Assembly (NCBI GenBank): GCA_021811185.1 | Contig: JAJZPL010000013.1 | Location: 1 to 64,000 of the forward strand | Reading direction: 5' to 3' | Length of the DNA: 64,000 nucleotides | Source: a bacterium | GTDB taxonomy: Bacteria; Elusimicrobiota; Elusimicrobia; Elusimicrobiales; UBA9959 | In this document: positions 27,817 through 36,954 of the stretch, piece after piece | How the letters are laid out: each line of letters opens with the position of its first letter | Position numbering within the stretch: position 1 is the first letter of the stretch | Position numbers and translations under genes: made by a program | The notes under the pieces: model-generated | What the model was told of the DNA's origin: nothing | The model's input: only the letters and a program-made list of their open reading frames with translations | The model's database searches: none

Positions 27817-30800
27817 TCAGGCGGACTTGCGGCTGTGCAGGGCCAGGTAGAACAACGGGATGGCCACCAGGGAGAAGAACATGGCGCCGACCAGGCCGCT
27901 GATCATGGCCACGGAGAAAGGCCGCAGCACTTCGCCGCCCTTGCCGATGTTCAGGGCCATCGGGAGGAACCCGGCTATGGCCGCCAGATTGGTTATCAGC
28001 ACCGGCCTGAAGCGCAGGGTGCAGGCCTCCATCACCGCGGCGACCGGGGCCAGGCCGGCCTTGGCCGCCCTTTCCGCGAAGGCGATCACGAGGATGCCGT
28101 TATTGACCACTATCCCCATGACCGTTATCATCCCCGTAAAGGACGAAACGTCGAACTCTATCCCGGTGAGTTTCAGCCCGAACACCACGAAGGTGGTGGA
28201 GGCCAGGGTCCCCGCGAAAACAGCCAGCGAGGTAAGGTAGGATTCGAAAATAAAGAGCAGGCACAGCAGGATCAGCAGCACGGAGAACAGCAGTACCGCC
28301 AGCAGTTCGCTGAAGGAACTCTGCTGCTGCTTATAATTCCCCTCCAGCTCTATGGTGTAATCCTGCGAGCTCATGCCTGCCAGCGCCGCCTTGATGTCGT
28401 TCACCACGTCGCCCAGCGGCCGGCCCGAGATCTCCGCGTCCACGCTTACCACGATGGAGCCGTTCTTGTGGTGGACCTCCGGCATCTGGTCCTGCGCGCC
28501 GAAACTCATCAGCCGGGAAAGCGGCAGCACGCCGCCGTTCGCCGTATAGACCGGGATGCGGCCCAGCGCGGCGGCGTCGCCGCGGAATGGGCCGGCGTAC
28601 ATGGCGCGCACGCCGATAAGCTGCACGCCCCTGGCTATGGAGGTGACGGACTCGCCGTAGAGCGCCAGCCCGGAATACCGGAACGCGTCGGCGCTGGTGA
28701 GCCCCAGGAGCGAAAGCCTTTCCTGGTCCGGCACGACCCGGATCTCTTTCTGGGCCGGGGGCAGGTCTATGAGCACCCCGTTAAGCCCGGCGATCTTGTC
28801 GAGCCTGGCCTTAACCCGGCCCGCCGCCTCCAGGGCTTTGGCCAGGTCGCTGCCCACCACGCTGACGACAATGGGCTTGGCGCTCCCGGTAAGGTCGCCC
28901 AGCCGGTCCGGCAGGATCTGGTGGAAGTCGGTGTCCAGGTCCGGGAATTCCTTCGCTACCTTGTCCCTCAGGTCGTCCATTACCGCGAAAGTGGAGCGGT
29001 CCCGGTCCGCCTTCAGCATCACCACGATCTCGCCTACGCCGGGAGGCGCGAACGCCGTGCCCAGGTGCGTGCCGGTTTTCCGGATGAACATCTTAAGTTC
29101 GGGGGTTTTCGAGATCACCCCCTCGACCCTGGTCAGCATGGCGTCCACGGCGCCTATGGACATTTCCGCGGGGGCGTGGTAGTCGAAAACTATGTCCCCC
29201 TCGTCCCATTCCGGCAGAAAGCCCGTGGGCAGCTTGACGAACACCAGCGCGCCGGCCGCCAAGAGGACGAGGATCACCGCCACCACGGTTTTGCGCCAGG
29301 CGAGGGCCGCGGCTATAAATTTCAGGTAAAGGTCCTTCAGCGCCGAAAAAAGCCGCCGTTCTTTTTCCGGTCCGCGCGCCGGGCCGCTCTTCTCCACGAA
29401 ATAATAGATAAGCACCGGCAGCAGGCAGAGCGCCATAACGAGGGAGATCACGATGGTGCTGGCGAGCGTCAGGGCCAGCGGCTTGAAGAACAGGCCGGAC
29501 ACGCCGGAGAGCAGGTTCAGCGGCAGGAAGACCACGATGCTCACCAGGGTAGCCCAGATGGTTATGGGCGCGATATAACTCATCGAAGCGGCCAGCGGGG
29601 ACGGGTCGTTCTCGGACCGGAACCGGACGTAACTTTCCGTTATCACTATGGCGTTGTCGGCTATTATGCCCAGCGCCGCCGAAAGCCCGCCCAGCGTCAT
29701 AATGTTCACCGTCTGGCCCATCCCCTTCAGCGCCAGGAACTCCACCACCAGCACCACCGGCAGGATTATGATGATCGGCAGGGAGTACCGGAACTTTATC
29801 ATGACGTAGTAGACCATGCCCAGGATGATGATAACGCCCAGGGTTATGTCCGTAAGGATGCCGCGGATGGACTCGCGCACGAAATCCGACAGGTCCCACT
29901 TGGCCACGTGCAGCTTGCCGCCGTATTCCTTCTCCAGCTCCGCGAACTTGGCGTCCAGGTCCGAGCCCAGGCGCAGGCCGTCTGCGTCCCCCTGCTTGAG
30001 CACGTCTATGAACAGGCCTTTGTGCCCGTTTATGCTGACCAGCCGCCGGACCTCCGCGCGGCCTTCCGCAACCTCCGCCACGTCGCGCAGGTAAAGGGGC
30101 CTGCCCATGCGGCTGGCTATCACCACGGAGCCGAGGTCCGCCGCGCCGGCCAGCCTGCTGCCGCCCACCGCGAAGGTGGTTTTGCCGTCCTGCGTAACGG
30201 TCCCGAGGAAGGAGACGTTGTTGATATCGGCCACGGCGGCGGAGATGGCCGCGGGGTCGAGATTATATCCCGCCAGTTTCTGCGGGCTGATCTTGATCCA
30301 GAGCTCCGGCTCCTCCGCGCCTACGATATCGAGCCGGGCCACGCCGTCCACGCCTATCAGGCGGGGCACCACGGAATAACGCACGGTGGTATAGAGCTGT
30401 TTTAAGGTAAGGGTGTCGGACCACACGCCGTACTCCGACATGGGATAGGCGCTGGTGGTCATTTTCGTGGCCTGCACCGAAGCCGCCGCCGGCATGAGGG
30501 CGCGGGTCTGGTCGATGCGCGACTGGATGTACTGCCAGGCCTGGTTAAGGTCGGTGCCCCATTTAAGGTAAATATCGATGGTGGCGGTGCCGCGCTCGGT
30601 TACGGAGCGGGTCTCCAGCACGCCGGGTACGGTCTTGAGCGCTTCTTCGAGCGGGCGCGTGATATTCAGCTCCGTGGTTTCCAGCGAGGCGAAGCCGATG
30701 TCGGCCACCACCTGGAACCGCGGGAACTCGCTGTTCGGGAAAACGTCCTTCGGCAGCAGGCGGTACATATACAGGCCGCCCGCGCAAAGGAGCGCCGCGG

Positions 30801-30852
30801 CGAAGACGATGGCGATGCGGTTCAAATCCAGCCAGTCCACGAATTTTTTCAT
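27817..30852 (-). CDS. RND-family permease with altered proton-relay residues
   Basis: The 1011-residue protein has the RND plan (LPKDVFPNSEFPRFQVVADI after TM1, two periplasmic loops, twelve helices). The TM4 motif reads IIADNAIVITES where AcrB-type pumps have DD, and the TM10 motif reads GIVVNNGILVIAF where they have Lys. The pairing suggests Asp408 to Asn and Lys940 to Asn in AcrB numbering. Its ATG overlaps the stop of the TolC-type gene (ATGA), so the two are translationally coupled. No membrane-fusion adaptor is encoded nearby. Export by an unusual energy coupling or by a partner gene elsewhere is possible; substrate unknown. Confidence 0.9.
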   Translation of the reverse strand: MKKFVDWLDLNRIAIVFAAALLCAGGLYMYRLLPKDVFPNSEFPRFQVVADIGFASLETTELNITRPLEEALKTVPGVLETRSVTERGTATIDIYLKWGTDLNQAWQYIQSRIDQTRALMPAAASVQATKMTTSAYPMSEYGVWSDTLTLKQLYTTVRYSVVPRLIGVDGVARLDIVGAEEPELWIKISPQKLAGYNLDPAAISAAVADINNVSFLGTVTQDGKTTFAVGGSRLAGAADLGSVVIASRMGRPLYLRDVAEVAEGRAEVRRLVSINGHKGLFIDVLKQGDADGLRLGSDLDAKFAELEKEYGGKLHVAKWDLSDFVRESIRGILTDITLGVIIILGMVYYVMIKFRYSLPIIIILPVVLVVEFLALKGMGQTVNIMTLGGLSAALGIIADNAIVITESYVRFRSENDPSPLAASMSYIAPITIWATLVSIVVFLPLNLLSGVSGLFFKPLALTLASTIVISLVMALCLLPVLIYYFVEKSGPARGPEKERRLFSALKDLYLKFIAAALAWRKTVVAVILVLLAAGALVFVKLPTGFLPEWDEGDIVFDYHAPAEMSIGAVDAMLTRVEGVISKTPELKMFIRKTGTHLGTAFAPPGVGEIVVMLKADRDRSTFAVMDDLRDKVAKEFPDLDTDFHQILPDRLGDLTGSAKPIVVSVVGSDLAKALEAAGRVKARLDKIAGLNGVLIDLPPAQKEIRVVPDQERLSLLGLTSADAFRYSGLALYGESVTSIARGVQLIGVRAMYAGPFRGDAAALGRIPVYTANGGVLPLSRLMSFGAQDQMPEVHHKNGSIVVSVDAEISGRPLGDVVNDIKAALAGMSSQDYTIELEGNYKQQQSSFSELLAVLLFSVLLILLCLLFIFESYLTSLAVFAGTLASTTFVVFGLKLTGIEFDVSSFTGMITVMGIVVNNGILVIAFAERAAKAGLAPVAAVMEACTLRFRPVLITNLAAIAGFLPMALNIGKGGEVLRPFSVAMISGLVGAMFFSLVAIPLFYLALHSRKSA

Positions 30853-32114
30853 TTTACAGCTCCCGCCCGGAGATAGGCCAGTTCCGCTTTTTTATCCAGG
30901 TAGCTCCCCAGGGCGTCCCGGGACTGCTGCTTGGCGTCCAGGTATTCGGAGAAGATGCTGAGCAGGTCCGTCTCCTTGATCTTCCCCTCGGCGTAGTAAA
31001 GTTTGGCCGTTTCCACGTTGCCTGCTGCGGCCTCGTAATTTTTCCTGAGTCCCTCATAAGAGGCCGAGGCGCTTTGTATCTCCGCCGCGAGCGTTTCCAG
31101 CGCGAGGCGCCTGGTCCTTTGGCTCTCCAGTTCGGTTTCCTTGCGGGCTTCATAGCCCCGCAGCAGCGCCTTCCTTTCCTCGGAGCGCGCGCCGAAGTCG
31201 AAAAGAGGCAGATTTACCGCCACGTAGGTCCGGTAAAGTTCGGTAGCAGGGTCTATAATGTCCAGGTTGCGGGCCAAGCCCAGCGTTAGGACAGGCGCGT
31301 AAGCGAACTTGCTCTGCCGGTAGGCCTCAAGGGCCGAACTGGTCTCCAGCCGGTCCAGCCGCGCCGAGTACAGACCCCCGGCGTCCGCGCAGCAGCTGGA
31401 AACCTCTAGCCCGCCGCCCGCAAGGGCTGGCAGGCGGCTGAACGCTTCGGCGCCCCCCTCGAAAACCAGGTCCTCCGCGCGCAGCTCCGCGCCGACGGTA
31501 TAGGAAAGCGATTTCAGCGCGCCCGCTATCTGCGTCTCCAGCGTCTTCCCCGTCAATTCCAGGGACTTGAACTGGATCTCCGCCCTTACCCGGTCCAGCT
31601 TTACGTCCAGCCCGGCGCCCTCCAGCTTTTCTATATCCTCGATGTGGGAAAAGAAATATTTTTCCGCTTCCGCGTAATCCGCGCGCTTGCCGAGCAGGAT
31701 ATAGAGCCTGTAGTAATCCTGCGTAACGCCGCGCACGATATCCTTCTCATCCAGGTCCCTTAGGAGGCGGGCCTTTTCCAGCTCCAGGCGGCTGGCTTCC
31801 GGGAAGCCCGCGAGCGTTTTGCCCATGTCCCAGGAAAGCTGCGCTCCGACGTTCCCCATCAGGCCGTCCCGCAGGCCGGAGCCCGCCTGGTAATGGTTAT
31901 AGCCGTCCTCGCCTGTAACGGCAAGCGCCGGCAGAAGCGTGCGGCGGTCCCTGGCATAGACCGAACGCGCGGCCTCTATGTTGAGGCCGGAAGCCTTAAG
32001 GGCATGGCTGGCGGAGAGAGCCATCTTGACGCAGCCGTCCAGGTCCAGCGCCGAAAGCCGCGCGGGAAGAACAAGAACGAAGGCGAAATAAAAAAAATAT
32101 TTTATTGTTTTCAT
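30849..32114 (-). CDS. TolC-family outer-membrane channel protein
   Basis: The product of about 421 residues has a signal peptide (MKTIKYFFYFAFVLVLPARLSA) and the alternating long helices of outer-membrane efflux proteins: LDGCVKMALSASHALKASGLNI, DYYRLYILLGKRADYAEAEKYF, YRTYVAVNLPLFDFGAR and NVETAKLYYAEGKIKETDLL. TolC proteins form the outer exit of RND pumps. ATG 32114 is chosen for the signal peptide; ATG 32153 is in frame and cannot be excluded because neither has a strong ribosome site. It is the first gene of a two-gene operon with the RND gene. Confidence 0.85.
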   Translation of the reverse strand: MKTIKYFFYFAFVLVLPARLSALDLDGCVKMALSASHALKASGLNIEAARSVYARDRRTLLPALAVTGEDGYNHYQAGSGLRDGLMGNVGAQLSWDMGKTLAGFPEASRLELEKARLLRDLDEKDIVRGVTQDYYRLYILLGKRADYAEAEKYFFSHIEDIEKLEGAGLDVKLDRVRAEIQFKSLELTGKTLETQIAGALKSLSYTVGAELRAEDLVFEGGAEAFSRLPALAGGGLEVSSCCADAGGLYSARLDRLETSSALEAYRQSKFAYAPVLTLGLARNLDIIDPATELYRTYVAVNLPLFDFGARSEERKALLRGYEARKETELESQRTRRLALETLAAEIQSASASYEGLRKNYEAAAGNVETAKLYYAEGKIKETDLLSIFSEYLDAKQQSRDALGSYLDKKAELAYLRAGAVK

Positions 32115-32252
32115 GATCGGGCAAAAGAAACACCTGGTCCTTAAAACTGGCATTGTACTTAAGATTCGGCCCGCGTTTGCAGGGTACGCGTCAAATGTAT
32201 TCTAAGACAGGCGCATGAAGACCGCGTGAACGCTTGTAAGCTTGGAGCGCGG

Positions 32253-33995
32253 CTACAGGCCTTTACCTGGCCGCCTGCGCAGCCCTGCCAGGTTAAGCAT
32301 GAAAGTTTTGGTGATTTTCAGGGAATCCGCCACGGGCCTGAAGCTGGATTTCTTGTTCCCGTCGATGTAGATGGTGGGGATCTCCACCTGGGCCAGCCGC
32401 CAGCTGCCGCGCATAGCCTCGGAAATAATATCTATCTCCGTCTCGTACCTGCCTGCGCGCACGGCGGGGGAGTTCACCATGGCTTCGGCGCAGGCCCGGG
32501 AAAAGCCGCGGAAGCCCGACTGGGAATCTATCAGGGCCTTGTTCAGGAAAAGGCGGACGAAACTGTTTATAACGTTATTGCCGAAGCGGCTCCGCAAAGG
32601 GACTTTTCCGGAAAAGCCCCGGTAACCGATGATGAACTCGCCGCCTTCGTCCCAGGCCCGCCGGAAAGCCGGAATATCCTCCGGCCGGTGCTGCATGTCG
32701 CCGTCCATGGTAAGGAGCAGCCGGCAGGGTGTTTCTTCCAGGGCGGCGCGCATGCCCGCCAGCAGGGCGGAGCCCTTGCCCCGGTTTTCCCTGAATTTGA
32801 TCACCCGGACATTGCCGGCCGCGGCGGCGGCCTCGTCCAGCCGCAGGCCGGTCTGGTCGGTGGAACCGTCGTCAACGGCGATGACTTGATCGGCGTAGCG
32901 GGCCGCCCCGGAAACGGCCTGGCCGCAGAATTCTTCGATGTTATGGCAGGGGATAACCACGCAGACGCCGGCGCCGGCCGGGGCGGCCGGGGCGGGCTTG
33001 ACTATGCCGGTCGAGTCGAAATACCCCGGCTTGGACGCGGCTTTCACGCCGAGCAGGCGCAGGCCGCTGCCCGGGGAGGCCGGAAGGATAAGATAGCCGC
33101 CGGGCCGTTTAAAGAACTTCTGAAAGCCCGCCTGGCCCAGCGCCTTGCCGGAACCCTGGGCGCGCAGCACCACCGTGGTCCGTTTCCAGTTAAGCCGGAA
33201 CGCCGCCCGCTCGCAGGCGCCGCCGCCGCAGTAGAAAGCCGTAAATTCCACCGGGCGCACGCCGCCTTTGTAGTTAGTGGCGAACCAGGCGGAATCCCCG
33301 CCGGAGAAGACGGCGCCGAGCTTTGGGCCGCCCGCGTCCGCGGCGCTCATAAAGTACTCGGCTTCCACCGCGCGCGGCAGCAGGCGCTTTATACTGGAAT
33401 ATTGAGAGCGGTAAAGCCGGGCCACGGAGGACTTTTCCTTCTTTTCCGCCGGAGAAAGGGGCAGTTTAAGGCTGAACTCCTCGGGATGGAACCGGCGCCC
33501 GGAGTGAAGTGAATAGCTCAACAGGCGCGGACGGTCACGTTCGGGCAGCGAACCCAGCCCGGCTTCCGCCAGCGCGGCCGCGGCGTTATGGTCAGGGTGC
33601 GTCTCGCCCAGGGCCGGGGCCACCACCAGGGTAGGAACGAACTCGGCCAGCAGCAGGCGGAAACGGCGGAATAGGTCGCCGGCAGAAAGCGCGGCCGTGA
33701 GCCCGGAATCCGGCACGCCCCAGAATTCGCTTTTCACCGGGCCTGTCCGGCCCAGCACGGCCGCGGCTTCGGCGCGCCGGAGGAGCCCGTACTTTTTACT
33801 GGCGGAAGAGGTTATGAAAAGTTTCCTGCGCGCCCGCATATGCGCCAGGTGGTTGCGCTCCCCGTCGGTGAGAAAGACCACTTTAACCGCCGCGCCCGCC
33901 CGGCAGGCTTCGCGCATAAGTTTGAAAGAGGAGAGGAACTCGTCGTCCGGGTGCGGGGCGAGTATCAGTATCCTGTCGGCGGAGGTCAGTTTCAT
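32253..33995 (-). CDS. Fusion of PIG-L-type deacetylase and family 2 glycosyltransferase
   Basis: The 580-residue cytoplasmic protein has two enzymes in one chain. Residues 1-190 are a PIG-L/LmbE deacetylase with the zinc motif APHPDDEFL (13-21) and a second zinc histidine in HPDHNAAA. Residues of about 335-570 are a GT2 transferase of the dolichol-phosphate-mannose-synthase type: CVVIPCHNIEE, VIAVDDGSTDQTG, LLLTMDGDMQHRPED and GYRGFSGK. A less conserved bridge (200-330) joins them. PIG-L enzymes remove N-acetyl groups from sugars, and GT2 enzymes of this type load lipid-linked sugars. The neighbour GT39 protein could use such a donor. Start and upstream stop overlap (ATGA). Confidence 0.88.
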   Translation of the reverse strand: MKLTSADRILILAPHPDDEFLSSFKLMREACRAGAAVKVVFLTDGERNHLAHMRARRKLFITSSASKKYGLLRRAEAAAVLGRTGPVKSEFWGVPDSGLTAALSAGDLFRRFRLLLAEFVPTLVVAPALGETHPDHNAAAALAEAGLGSLPERDRPRLLSYSLHSGRRFHPEEFSLKLPLSPAEKKEKSSVARLYRSQYSSIKRLLPRAVEAEYFMSAADAGGPKLGAVFSGGDSAWFATNYKGGVRPVEFTAFYCGGGACERAAFRLNWKRTTVVLRAQGSGKALGQAGFQKFFKRPGGYLILPASPGSGLRLLGVKAASKPGYFDSTGIVKPAPAAPAGAGVCVVIPCHNIEEFCGQAVSGAARYADQVIAVDDGSTDQTGLRLDEAAAAAGNVRVIKFRENRGKGSALLAGMRAALEETPCRLLLTMDGDMQHRPEDIPAFRRAWDEGGEFIIGYRGFSGKVPLRSRFGNNVINSFVRLFLNKALIDSQSGFRGFSRACAEAMVNSPAVRAGRYETEIDIISEAMRGSWRLAQVEIPTIYIDGNKKSSFRPVADSLKITKTFMLNLAGLRRRPGKGL

Positions 33996-35641
33996 TTTCC
34001 GCCCCCGTAGCCGCAGGGCAGGTCCCCGGTAAGGACGGCCCGGTCCCAGGCGAGGAGCGGCGCCTTGCAGGAGGCGCTACGAAACTTGTGGAGGCCGGGC
34101 CGCAGCCCGACGGTTTCCCCGGAGTATTTTTTGCCATCCAGCAACCCGCCCGCCGCGGCGCCGCCGGCGCAGACCAGCCTGTACTCCAGCGGCAGCGCGG
34201 TTTCGAAAATTTCGCCGCGCAGCGCCTGGCCGGCCGCCAGCACGCTCGGGGCCGCGCAGACCGGCTGGTAATTGTCGGAAAAGAACTTAAGGTCCCTGGC
34301 GGTAAACCTGCCGGGGTATTTAAGAAAGACCACCGGCGTAGCCGCGCGAACGCAATCTTCCGGCACGGAATCTTTAATAGTGCCGGCGCGCACGCCCTGC
34401 ACCGCGAAAGTCTCGAGCGCGTAAAAGAACGGCCTGCGCCAGAAAATGCTTTCCCCCTTGGCGTCCATCACCGTGCCGCCAGGCCCGGGCTGCAGCCGGA
34501 GCAGCGCGGAAAGCTCGCCGCGGTAGTCCAGGTTGTTGTCGCGGAACGCGCGCTCGGACAGGAGGCGGCCGCAGACCAGCGCCGCCAGCAGTACCAGCAC
34601 CGCCAGCGCCCTGGCCCTTGCGCCGGAGAACAAGGCCCACAGGCCTTTTACGGCCAGCGCGGCCAGCGCCAGGTAAAGCAGGACGCGGAAAGGAAAAAGC
34701 GTCTGGGCCTCCCTTACCGGGTACAGCGACAGGATGCCCGCGGCGAACAGCGCCGGGGTAAAAAAAGCCGCGGCGCGGGGAGCCACGCGGTCTTTGAACT
34801 TTCTCACGGCGAAATACAGCAGGCCGGCGGCGAGGACAATAACCAGAACCGCCGAAGTATGGCCGGCTCCGTCGGAGCCTCCGCGCAGGCTGTAGAAGAT
34901 CCCCAGGTCCAGGAATCGGGCCAGCGCCCCGGCGCGGTAAAAATACAGGACGAGCAGGCCCGGGAAAACCAGCAGGCCGCAAAGCAGCCCCGCCGCTGAA
35001 ACGGCGGTAAGCCCCGCGGGATAAAGCGCGAACAGTACGGGCAGGCTTAACAGCTCCGGCAGCACCGGGAAGGCGAGGGTCTTAAGGGAAACGCAGGCGT
35101 TAAGGCCGTTGACCAGCCCGACGATAAAGAAATTCCCGAACGAGGGCGGCCGCGCCGAAAAAAGGTAGAGCGAAAGGAGAAAGAGGAGGCCCCAGAGGGG
35201 ATCGGGACGGGCCTGAGCGGCCATCATAGGCAGCAGCGCCCCGGCGAGCAGCGCGGTCGCCAGATATCGCTCCCTGTCTTCGTAAAAGACCGCCCGGGCG
35301 GAGAGGACCAGCAGCAGCAGCAGCGCCGCCAGCAGCGGAAAAGCCAGGCGCCGCATAGTTACCGGGAAGGCCGGGGAGGGTTTGAGCGCCAGCGCGCGGA
35401 TCTCGAGCGCGGTAAGGAACTGGTAGGCGGGCACGTGGTTATCGAAGTAATCCCGGTAGGGCAGCTCCCCCCGTGACGCGGAAAAAGCCGTGTGCATATG
35501 CTGCAGTTCGTCGTTACGAAAAACGGCGCTGCCGCCCAGGAACCAGAAGAAAAGACAAAGCCCGGCGAAGGCCGCGGCGTAGTAGGCGGGGCTGAAAAAT
35601 TTTTTTTCAGGGACGGCTGCCGGGACGGTGGGGTTAGCCAT
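33992..35641 (-). CDS. GT39-like integral membrane glycosyltransferase
   Basis: The 549-residue protein has about ten membrane helices and the GT39/ArnT-like features of lipid-linked-sugar transferases: an acidic FRNDELQHMHT in the first periplasmic loop, then YRDYFDNHVPAYQFL, and a hydrophilic C-terminal domain. The motif and length match the protein at 41141-42790, so they are paralogues. Its start overlaps the DUF2062 stop by 8 bp and its stop overlaps the PIG-L/GT2 start, giving a tight three-gene operon. The expected reaction is transfer of a sugar from polyprenyl phosphate to an envelope acceptor. Confidence 0.82.
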   Translation of the reverse strand: MANPTVPAAVPEKKFFSPAYYAAAFAGLCLFFWFLGGSAVFRNDELQHMHTAFSASRGELPYRDYFDNHVPAYQFLTALEIRALALKPSPAFPVTMRRLAFPLLAALLLLLVLSARAVFYEDRERYLATALLAGALLPMMAAQARPDPLWGLLFLLSLYLFSARPPSFGNFFIVGLVNGLNACVSLKTLAFPVLPELLSLPVLFALYPAGLTAVSAAGLLCGLLVFPGLLVLYFYRAGALARFLDLGIFYSLRGGSDGAGHTSAVLVIVLAAGLLYFAVRKFKDRVAPRAAAFFTPALFAAGILSLYPVREAQTLFPFRVLLYLALAALAVKGLWALFSGARARALAVLVLLAALVCGRLLSERAFRDNNLDYRGELSALLRLQPGPGGTVMDAKGESIFWRRPFFYALETFAVQGVRAGTIKDSVPEDCVRAATPVVFLKYPGRFTARDLKFFSDNYQPVCAAPSVLAAGQALRGEIFETALPLEYRLVCAGGAAAGGLLDGKKYSGETVGLRPGLHKFRSASCKAPLLAWDRAVLTGDLPCGYGGGK

Positions 35642-36095
35642 TTACTTTCGCCAGCTCCTTTTTTTTAAGCAGGACCAGGGCGGACGCGTAAGCCAGCGCC
35701 CAGGCGGCAAGCGCGCAGATAAAAGCCAGCAGCAGGCTGCCGAGCAGGTACTGCGGAACGGCAGCCGCGGCCGCGCGCAGGCCGCCGGCCTTCAGTAAAG
35801 AGCCCGCCTCTACCGGCCGGCCCGTAACGATCCCCCCCAGCGCGGCGCTGGCGTAAACGATGAGAGGGATAAGGGGAGGAACGCTTATATTGGTAGCCGC
35901 TCCGGCGATAAGCCTGTTAAGCCTCAAAAGGGAGGCGGCCAGCAGCGCCAGCACGAGCTGGAAGCCCCAGAACGGCGCAATGCCGAAAAAAACTCCCAGC
36001 GCAACGGCGGAGGCCGCCCTGGAGGGAGAATCCAGGGCCTCCCCGGCCAAGCGGGCAAAAATCTCTCGCCAGTATTCCGGTCTGAATAATTTCAT
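35634..36095 (-). CDS. DUF2062 membrane protein
   Basis: The 153-residue protein has the DUF2062 pattern: SPSRAASAVALGVFFGIAPFWGFQ, then LNRLIAGAATNISVPPLIPLIVYAS, with three or four membrane helices. The family is of unknown function and often adjoins glycosyltransferase genes, sometimes fused to GT2. It is the first gene of the operon with the GT39-like and PIG-L/GT2 genes, so a supporting role in glycan assembly at the membrane is inferred. A CGCAAGGAGGGAGG stretch lies upstream. Confidence 0.87.
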   Translation of the reverse strand: MKLFRPEYWREIFARLAGEALDSPSRAASAVALGVFFGIAPFWGFQLVLALLAASLLRLNRLIAGAATNISVPPLIPLIVYASAALGGIVTGRPVEAGSLLKAGGLRAAAAAVPQYLLGSLLLAFICALAAWALAYASALVLLKKKELAKVNG

Positions 36096-36153
36096 CGTAA
36101 AAAACCGCGCGGCAGCGAATTTGACTTCCTCCCTCCTTGCGATAATTTTATCA

Positions 36154-36171
36154 TTTTAGACACGTCTAAAA
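36154..36171. repeat. Perfect 8-bp inverted repeat at the DUF2062/PAP2 junction
   Basis: TTTTAGAC (36154-36161) and GTCTAAAA (36164-36171) flank two bases. It overlaps the last codons of the PAP2 gene and lies 60 bp upstream of the DUF2062 start. It has operator-like shape; it is too AT-rich to be a strong terminator. Confidence 0.55.
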
Positions 36172-36954
36172 CTTGCAAGCCAGCGCCAGGCCGCCGGGAG
36201 AGGGCAGCAGGGTAAGCGCGGAGTTCCTGCCGCCGCCGCCTGCCACATCCCTTCCCACCAGCGTGCCTATAGCGGCGCCGGCCAGCACATCCGAGGCCCA
36301 GTGCTTGTCCGCGTAGATGCGCTGCGCGGCCACGCCCGAAGCCAGCGCGTAGGACAGCACCTTTACCCAGTTGGAATCAGCGCGCGCCGCGAACACCGAG
36401 GCCACGGAGAAAGCGCTCATGGTATGGCCGGACGGGAAGGACGTTCCCGAGGATTTAAAACCGAACGGGACAAAGCGCCTCTTGCCGTCGCCCGTGTACG
36501 GGCGGGAGCGGCCCACCGCGTATTTAAGCAGGGTGCCGGCGGCGTTGGCCGCCAGGAAAGACTCCGCCGCGAGCACGGCCGTGCCCTGCATGTAGCCGTC
36601 GCCCGCCAGCCTGCCCGCGCCGCCGTAGGCCAGCAGGAAAGCCGCCTCATACCCGCCGTTGCCGAATTTTTCCAGGGTATTGAACACCCCGTCGGCCGAC
36701 GAAGACTTGTTCCTGGAGGCCAGGCGCCGGATCTGGCCGTCCTGGGAGTAAACCAGCAGCCCGGCGGCGGCTATGGCCCCGGCCAGCTCCGCCCCGCCCG
36801 TAGTGAGCCGCAGCGGCGCGGTGAAAACTCGCCCTGTTTCCCGGAGAGAGTCTCCGGGAAAAGTCTTAAGGGCCTGCGCCGACAGCGCCGCCGGCGAGAC
36901 CAGGGGCAGGAGGGCCGGGAGTATAAAGAGGAACTTTTTAAGGACGTTCCTCAT
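36166..36954 (-). CDS. PAP2-superfamily phosphatase, exported
   Basis: The 262-residue product has a signal peptide (FLFILPALLPLVSPAALSAQA) and all three PAP2 phosphatase motifs: KYAVGRSRP (K-X6-RP), FPSGHT, and AQRIYADKHWASDV (H-X3-D). Known members dephosphorylate membrane lipids or polyprenyl pyrophosphates. Only one or two helices flank the motifs, so it may be a periplasmic or outer-membrane-type PAP2. The start overlaps the stop of the PepSY-protein gene (ATGA). Position within glycan genes fits recycling of lipid carriers or trimming of lipid phosphates. Confidence 0.88.
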   Translation of the reverse strand: MRNVLKKFLFILPALLPLVSPAALSAQALKTFPGDSLRETGRVFTAPLRLTTGGAELAGAIAAAGLLVYSQDGQIRRLASRNKSSSADGVFNTLEKFGNGGYEAAFLLAYGGAGRLAGDGYMQGTAVLAAESFLAANAAGTLLKYAVGRSRPYTGDGKRRFVPFGFKSSGTSFPSGHTMSAFSVASVFAARADSNWVKVLSYALASGVAAQRIYADKHWASDVLAGAAIGTLVGRDVAGGGGRNSALTLLPSPGGLALACKF

